Made by a program: the position numbers and the translations under genes
Source: Candidatus Villigracilis saccharophilus
GTDB taxonomy: Bacteria; Chloroflexota; Anaerolineae; Anaerolineales; Villigracilaceae
Reading direction: 5' to 3'
Length of the DNA: 17,203 bases
Assembly: GCA_016709305.1 (NCBI GenBank)
Contig: JADJNA010000054.1
Location: 1-17,203, forward strand
Part shown: positions 13,163 to 17,203 of the stretch, in pieces
Position numbering within the stretch: position 1 is the stretch's first letter
Layout: each line of letters starts with the position of its first letter
The notes under the pieces: generated by a model
Told to the model about the DNA's origin: nothing
What the model saw: only the letters and a program-made list of their open reading frames with translations
The model's database searches: none

Positions 13163-14461
13163 ATGTCAGGACAGATCAATGCGTTTGAAATGGCACAGAA
13201 GCAATTCGATGGTGTTGCCAAACAATTGAAGCTCGACCCCGGTGTGGCTGAAGTTTTACGCTGGCCGATGCGCGAATTTTCTTTCCGCATCCCCGTGCGT
13301 TTGGATGACGGCTCGCTCAGGGTTTTTCAGGGCTTCCGCGTACAGCACAATGATGCGCGTGGTCCCAACAAGGGCGGCATTCGTTTCGCCGCGAACGAAA
13401 CCATGGACACCGTGCGCGCTCTCGCCACATGGATGACCTGGAAATGCGCTGTGGCGGATATTCCGCTCGGCGGCGGGAAAGGCGGGATTATTGTCGATCC
13501 CTCCACGTTGACTGTAAATGAAAAAGAAGAAATGTGCCGCGGCTGGGTGCGCGCCATGTGGAAGAACATCGGTCCGCGCAATGATGTGCCCGCTCCGGAT
13601 ATTGGCACCACCCCCCAAATGATGGGCTGGATGATGGACGAGTATTCACGCCTCGTCGGTCAATACACCCCCGGTGTATTCACAGGCAAGCCTCTTGGCG
13701 GCGGCGGTTCACTCGGACGCACTGAAGCCACCGGCTACGGCGTGATTTACACTGTTCGTGAAGCGATGAAGCACCTCAATATCGACGGCAAGAATTCCGT
13801 TGCGGCCATTCAAGGTTTTGGCAACGTGTCGCAATACGCGGCTGCCGGCTTTGTTGAAATGCTCGGCGGACAAGTTGCCTGCGTTTCCTGCTGGGATCGC
13901 CATGAGAAGAAGGCCTTCACCTATAGTAAGAAAGGCGGCGTTGATCCACGCTTCCTGCTCACCATCGTGGATGAGTACGGCACCATCGACAAAGCCAAGG
14001 CTCAGGATGCAGGTTACACCGTCGAAGACGGCGACGCCTGGATCACCAAAGAAGCCAATGTCTTGATCCCTGCCGCAATGGAAGGACAGGTCACCGCAGA
14101 TACCGTCAACAAGATGTCCAAGAACATCAAGATCGTAGCTGAAGGCGCGAACGGCCCCTGCACACCCGAAGCGGATGAATACTTCAAGAAGAATAACATC
14201 TTCAACATCCCTGACTTCCTTTGCAACGCCGGTGGCGTGACCACTTCCTACTTCGAACAGGTTCAGAACGACATGAACTTCTACTGGAGCAAAGATGAGG
14301 TCCTCGGCCGACTCGATGAAAAGATGACATCAGCCTTCAACAGCGTTGTCGATCGCAGCGAGAAGGAGAAAGTTTACATGCGCGATGCGGCTTACATGGT
14401 CGCCATCGATCGTGTGGTACAGGCCATGCACCTGCGCGGCTGGTTGACTGGAAATTCGTAA
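13163..14461 (+). CDS. gdhA: glutamate dehydrogenase (Glu/Leu/Phe/Val dehydrogenase family)
   Basis: This 432-residue enzyme interconverts glutamate and 2-oxoglutarate plus ammonia with NAD(P). The N-terminal substrate domain shows the conserved GPNKGGIRF (about 68-75), MTWKCAVADIPLGGGKGGI with the substrate and catalytic lysines (K94, K106), and PAPDIGTT. The C-terminal Rossmann domain begins around AIQGFGNVSQYAA, with EGANGPCTPEAD and FLCNAGGVTTSYFE farther on. The start has TTAGGAGAA upstream. It has its own promoter, a leader hairpin and a strong terminator, so it is monocistronic. Cofactor preference is not decided from sequence. Confidence 0.95.
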   Translation: MSGQINAFEMAQKQFDGVAKQLKLDPGVAEVLRWPMREFSFRIPVRLDDGSLRVFQGFRVQHNDARGPNKGGIRFAANETMDTVRALATWMTWKCAVADIPLGGGKGGIIVDPSTLTVNEKEEMCRGWVRAMWKNIGPRNDVPAPDIGTTPQMMGWMMDEYSRLVGQYTPGVFTGKPLGGGGSLGRTEATGYGVIYTVREAMKHLNIDGKNSVAAIQGFGNVSQYAAAGFVEMLGGQVACVSCWDRHEKKAFTYSKKGGVDPRFLLTIVDEYGTIDKAKAQDAGYTVEDGDAWITKEANVLIPAAMEGQVTADTVNKMSKNIKIVAEGANGPCTPEADEYFKKNNIFNIPDFLCNAGGVTTSYFEQVQNDMNFYWSKDEVLGRLDEKMTSAFNSVVDRSEKEKVYMRDAAYMVAIDRVVQAMHLRGWLTGNS

Positions 14462-14464
14462 ATA

Positions 14465-14486
14465 GTGATCGGTAATTAGTAATCAG
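14465..14486. repeat. 7-bp periodic repeat after gdhA
   Basis: Three 7-bp units, GTGATCG, GTAATTA and GTAATCA, run from 14465 to 14485 directly after the stop codon. A similar GTAATCAG occurs at 12979-12986 before the gdhA promoter. Confidence 0.45.
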
Positions 14487-14523
14487 AAAAAGAGGATGTG
14501 CTTCGCGGCATATCCTCTTTTTT
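14487..14523 (+). terminator. terminator of gdhA
   Basis: A 15-bp stem (14487-14501 with 14508-14522, one G-U pair) has a TTCGCG loop, an A run on the left and a T run on the right. The A-U flanks allow function in both directions. Confidence 0.88.
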
Positions 14524-14592
14524 ATTTTCCGCTTTGCACTTAACTTAAAGTTGATTCTATTTTCTCGGACAGAATTCAACTCTCATACAGTT

Positions 14593-14601
14593 TGATACAA
14601 T
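14593..14601 (+). promoter_or_regulatory. extended -10 promoter of the acyl-CoA dehydrogenase gene
   Basis: TGATACAAT is an extended -10 element about 36 bp before the ATG at 14637. A poor TTCAAC lies about 15 bp upstream as a possible -35. Confidence 0.45.
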
Positions 14602-14636
14602 CATCACAACTACTATTCCTTACTCGCGAGGTACTC

Positions 14637-15830
14637 ATGACCAAACAAACTTTCAAATGGGATGATCCCTTCCTGTTCAATGACCAGCTCACGGGCGAAG
14701 AACGGATGATCCGCGATACGGCGCGTAAATACTGTCAGGATAAGTTAATGCCTCGCATCCTTGAGGCGAATCGCAATGAAACTTTTGACCGCGCCATCAT
14801 GAATGAGATGGGCAGTATGGGATTGTTAGGCGCCACACTTCCTGAGGAGTATGGCGGTTCAGAATTGAATTATGTATCCTATGGTTTGATCGCCCGTGAA
14901 GTGGAGCGTGTGGACAGCGGTTATCGCAGCGCGATGAGTGTGCAGAGTTCTCTGGTGATGCATCCCATCTATGCGTATGGGTCTGAAGAACAACGCAAAA
15001 AATATTTGCCGAGGCTTGCCAGCGGTGAGATCGTTGGCTGCTTTGGTCTGACAGAACCCGACCACGGCAGCGACCCCGGCAGTATGGAAACCCGCGCCAA
15101 GAAAGTGGATGGCGGCTGGATCCTGCATGGCAACAAAATGTGGATCACCAATTCCCCGATCGCAGATGTGTTTATTATTTGGGCAAAGGTCTTTGACGGC
15201 GCAGACAAGGATGGCGATATCCGCGGCTTCATTCTTGAAAAAGGAATGAAGGGATTGAGTGCACCGAAAATTCACGGCAAGTTTAGCCTGCGCGCCAGTT
15301 CCACAGGCGAGATCGTTATGGAAGAAGTATTTGTGCCAGACGAAAACATGCTTCCCAATGTGAAGGGCTTAAAGGGACCATTCGGCTGTTTGAATAAAGC
15401 CCGCTATGGAATCTCCTGGGGCGCATTAGGCGCGGCGGAATATTGCTGGCACGCGGCGCGTCAATACACGTTGGATCGTCCACAGTTTGGGCGCCCTCTG
15501 GCAGCGAATCAGATCATTCAGCTTAAACTCGCGAATATGATGACAGAGATAACTTTGGGTTTGCAGGGTGTTCTGCAAGTTGGGCGTTTAATGGATGAAG
15601 ACAAGTCCACCCCTGAAATGATTTCCTTGGTCAAGCGTAACTCGTGCGGGAAAGCGCTCGACATCGCGCGCAACTCACGGGATATGCATGGTGGCAACGG
15701 CATTTCAGATGAGTATCACGTCATCCGCCATGTGATGAATTTGGAGGCTGTGAATACTTATGAAGGCACGCATGATATCCACGCATTGATCTTAGGCAGG
15801 GCGCAAACGGGATTGCAGGCATTCAGTTAA
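14637..15830 (+). CDS. gcdH: glutaryl-CoA dehydrogenase (acyl-CoA dehydrogenase family)
   Basis: This 397-residue flavoprotein is expected to oxidise and decarboxylate glutaryl-CoA to crotonyl-CoA, in lysine, tryptophan or benzoyl-CoA breakdown. The glutaryl-CoA type is indicated by GYRSAMSVQSSLVMHPIYAY, which carries the Arg that binds the free carboxylate. It is also supported by CFGLTEPDHGSDPGSMETRA and the catalytic Glu in AVNTYEGTHDIHALILGRA (near residue 376). The frame opens 15 codons earlier, but ATG 14637 has GAGGT upstream and begins where the family begins. It ends in a bidirectional terminator. The neighbouring enoyl-CoA enzyme and glutamate dehydrogenase fit an amino-acid catabolic setting. 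Confidence 0.93.
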   Translation: MTKQTFKWDDPFLFNDQLTGEERMIRDTARKYCQDKLMPRILEANRNETFDRAIMNEMGSMGLLGATLPEEYGGSELNYVSYGLIAREVERVDSGYRSAMSVQSSLVMHPIYAYGSEEQRKKYLPRLASGEIVGCFGLTEPDHGSDPGSMETRAKKVDGGWILHGNKMWITNSPIADVFIIWAKVFDGADKDGDIRGFILEKGMKGLSAPKIHGKFSLRASSTGEIVMEEVFVPDENMLPNVKGLKGPFGCLNKARYGISWGALGAAEYCWHAARQYTLDRPQFGRPLAANQIIQLKLANMMTEITLGLQGVLQVGRLMDEDKSTPEMISLVKRNSCGKALDIARNSRDMHGGNGISDEYHVIRHVMNLEAVNTYEGTHDIHALILGRAQTGLQAFS

Positions 15831-15875
15831 ATCAAAAAGAGGACATCCACATAAACGGATGTCCTCTTTTTGATT
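15830..15875. terminator. bidirectional terminator between convergent genes
   Basis: A perfect 19-bp inverted repeat (15830-15848 with 15857-15875) with an 8-nt loop has A5 on the left arm and T5 on the right. It serves the acyl-CoA dehydrogenase gene from the left and the VOC gene from the right. Confidence 0.93.
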
Positions 15876-15877
15876 CA

Positions 15878-16243
15878 CTAGACCTTTTCCATTAACTCAA
15901 TTCGATTTCCGAATGGATCGAAGACGTGCACGCGGTTGTATCCAGCGAGTGGAGGCTGGGTGGGATCCGTTTCAAAGCCAGCGGACTGAATTTTAGATAT
16001 CAACGCATCGAGATCATCCACGACGAAAGCGGGATGCGCCTTTCTCGCGGGACGGAAATCCTTCTCCACACCCAGATGTAATTGCACAGTTCCCGCTTCA
16101 AACCAGGCTCCGCCGCGTTTGGCTAATTCTGGCGGCTTTGGAATCTCTTTAAATCCAAGCAAGTTGACAAAGAAAACGAGGGCTTTTTCTTCGCCTCCCT
16201 CTGGCATGGCAAGCTGAACGTGATCTATTCCAAGAATGCCCAT
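15878..16243 (-). CDS. VOC (glyoxalase/bleomycin-resistance) family protein
   Basis: This 121-residue protein has two beta-alpha-beta-beta-beta units. Typical metal-ligand positions are visible: His8 in GIDHVQLAM, His in VQLHLGVE, and Glu in FGNRIELME near the C terminus. HPAFVVDDLDAL begins the second unit. Members catalyse diverse metal-dependent reactions on small molecules, or bind them; the substrate is unknown. The open frame extends far upstream but overlaps the rhodanese coding region in another frame. ATG 16243 has CGGAA upstream and begins four bases after the double stop of the full-length rhodanese, so the two genes are likely coupled. Confidence 0.88.
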   Translation of the reverse strand: MGILGIDHVQLAMPEGGEEKALVFFVNLLGFKEIPKPPELAKRGGAWFEAGTVQLHLGVEKDFRPARKAHPAFVVDDLDALISKIQSAGFETDPTQPPLAGYNRVHVFDPFGNRIELMEKV

Positions 16244-16247
16244 CTTA

Positions 16248-16736
16248 TTATTCCGTTGGAAAACCTGCTTCAGTCCAGGCGGACAGACCGCCGAGAATTG
16301 GGTTGACACGAGTATATCCATTTTGCAAAAGGATGAACGCCGCACGTGCGCTCGTATGCTCATTCTGTCAGGTACAGTAGGTAATGATCCACTGGTCTTT
16401 TTCCAACGGAATGTTGGCAGGATTATTCTCAAAGTTGGTCAGAGGGATGGAGATCGCGCCAGTTGCATGACCTGCGGCGAAGGACTCCGCGCTGCGCACA
16501 TCAACGATGACCGCTCCAGCATTGTCTACTGCTGCCTTGGCATCTTCAACTGAAATGCGCGGCACGTCCGCTTCTGTGAGCGGGATATTTTGTCCCTCAA
16601 TTTTTGGTTGTGTTGCGATACCTTGTAGCGTCGGCAACGGATCCGATCCTGTTTGAGGTAATGCCGCATTGCAGGCAAGTGTTAATGAAAACAGTACTGA
16701 TGCGATAAGAAAAAGTTTTATTTTTCCGTTTTTCAT
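16248..16736 (-). CDS. lipoprotein rhodanese with in-frame TGA, candidate selenoprotein
   Basis: The gene reads 122 codons to a TGA at 16370-16368, then continues in the same frame for 39 more codons to TAA TAA at 16250-16245. The continuation is typical rhodanese sequence: NEHTSARAAFILLQNGYTRV and LGGLSAWTEAGFP. The domain starts around ISVEDAKAAVDNAGAVIVDVRS. The active-site stretch is WIITYCT-(TGA)-QNEHTSA, where many homologues of this type read YCxCPxE, so the TGA falls on the second Cys of a CxC pair and would give C121-x-U123. A lipobox SLTLAC puts the mature protein on the outside of the membrane (Cys22). AGGAGAGAG precedes the start. The full-length frame ends four bases before the VOC start. 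Alternatives are a nonsense mutation or a base-call error. Confidence 0.75.
16333..16363 (-). promoter_or_regulatory. SECIS-like hairpin downstream of the in-frame TGA
   Basis: On the coding strand, AUGAGC (16363-16358) can pair with GUUCAU (16338-16333), with an apical CGC-ACGU-GCG hairpin between. The loop GU lies 23-24 nt after the UGA, within the distance seen for bacterial SECIS elements. The stem has an internal loop, so support is moderate. Confidence 0.4.
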
Positions 16737-16778
16737 TCTCTCTCCTGATTTCTAAAGTTGACTTTTCTTTAAATAGAA

Positions 16779-16805
16779 TCAGGACATGCATAAAGCATGT
16801 CCTGA
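16779..16805 (-). terminator. terminator of the oligoendopeptidase gene
   Basis: TCAGGACATGC (16779-16789) and GCATGTCCTGA (16795-16805) form a perfect 11-bp stem with a 5-nt loop just after the peptidase stop. Reading leftward the tail is T-rich but broken. Confidence 0.75.
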
Positions 16806-16812
16806 CGGTTCT

Positions 16813-17203
16813 TTATAACTCGCAGTAGCGGTCTATGTGTTTGCCGATGATGGCGATGCTGTCTGCCCAGAATTTCTTAGTGCGGATATTGATGCCGAAG
16901 CGGTCGGCCAGTTCTGCCGCGCGGTCTTCTCCCGTGGATGCAAGCAGGTTCTTGTAATCAGGCACAAAGTCTGCGCCACGTTTTTGGTAAATGGCATATA
17001 GCCCGGTTGCAAACAACAATCCGAATGCATAGGGATAATTGTAGAAGGAGAGTCCACTGTTGTAATAGTGCGGTTTCCAAGTCCACATGAATTTTTGCAA
17101 ATACTGTTCGGCGAGTCCGTCACCATAAGTGGCTTTTTGAGCGCGTTCCATGATGTCATTCAAATCATCAGCGGAGAGTTCAGATTTTTCGCGGCGCTCA
17201 AAA
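16813..17203 (-). CDS. pepF: oligoendopeptidase F (M3 family), C-terminal part
   Basis: This is the last 129 or so codons of a gene whose start lies beyond the right edge; the frame is open to the window end (…FERREKSELSADDLNDIM). The C-terminal M3B pattern is clear: AQKATYGDGLAEQYLQKFMW, then WKPHYYNSGLSFYNYPYAFG, LLFATGLYA, and FWADSIAIIGKHIDRYCEL. M3B enzymes are cytosolic zinc peptidases that cut short peptides. The HExxH zinc site should be upstream, outside the window. The conserved YNYPYAFG segment here belongs to the substrate-binding side of the active site. A terminator follows the stop. Confidence 0.92.
   Translation of the reverse strand, partial: FERREKSELSADDLNDIMERAQKATYGDGLAEQYLQKFMWTWKPHYYNSGLSFYNYPYAFGLLFATGLYAIYQKRGADFVPDYKNLLASTGEDRAAELADRFGINIRTKKFWADSIAIIGKHIDRYCEL

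Noticed and set aside
16244..16432. Upstream extension of the VOC gene
   Set aside because: The extension is the rhodanese 3' region read in the wrong frame; ATG 16243 has a ribosome-binding site and begins at the domain.
1..17203. CRISPR array, tRNA, rRNA or insertion sequence
   Set aside because: No spaced direct repeats, cloverleaf or transposase-like frame was seen on either strand.

Overview
The window looks like a chromosomal segment from a Chloroflexota bacterium, probably of the Anaerolineae type. This is inferred from Thr/Pro-rich linkers in an exported lamin-tail-domain protein, a stand-alone spoVS-like gene among housekeeping metabolic genes, and the overall gene mix. No rRNA or marker phylogeny is present to confirm it. 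No tRNA, rRNA, CRISPR array, transposase or phage gene is visible.

Layout. (1) 1-4045, all leftward: an apparent operon of a small cupin, a GcvT-like folate-dependent aminomethyltransferase and two tandem FAD-dependent oxidoreductases of the phytoene-dehydrogenase/PYROXD2 type. The second oxidoreductase is broken by several frameshifts and runs off the left edge. (2) 4261-4818, leftward: a hemerythrin-fold protein that has lost most iron ligands. (3) 4819-5604: a gene-free region of about 0.8 kb with DnaA boxes (two perfect), palindromes and an AT-rich block. Genes point away from it on both sides, so it is a candidate replication origin without dnaA beside it. (4) 5605-11010, rightward: spoVS, a secreted triple lamin-tail protein broken by about six homopolymer-type frameshifts, then pyrF, pyrE, a small unknown gene and pyrD, the last steps of UMP synthesis. 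The open reading frame of pyrE runs into the unknown gene, but the underlying arrangement looks like a frameshifted pyrE with a TAATG overlap. (5) 11031-11657, leftward: a nucleotide-kinase-like protein with a damaged Walker A. (6) 11758-15830, rightward: a small unknown protein, a PaaG-like enoyl-CoA isomerase/hydratase, glutamate dehydrogenase and glutaryl-CoA dehydrogenase, suggesting amino-acid and acyl-CoA catabolism. (7) 15878-17203, leftward: a VOC protein, a lipoprotein rhodanese with an in-frame TGA, and the 3' end of an M3-family oligoendopeptidase F.

The two strongest unexpected signals are these. The rhodanese gene at 16248-16736 has an in-frame TGA where homologues commonly carry the second Cys of a CxC motif. 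Downstream coding is intact, the full-length frame ends 4 nt before the next start codon, and a SECIS-like hairpin follows, so it is a candidate exported CxU selenoprotein. The second is the DnaA-box cluster at about 5179-5533. Several gene spacers are also built of short tandem repeats with distinct periods (8, 9 and 7 bp). Because two genes (and probably pyrE) carry single-base frameshifts at homopolymers, local sequencing or assembly error is a live alternative for every 'broken gene' statement.
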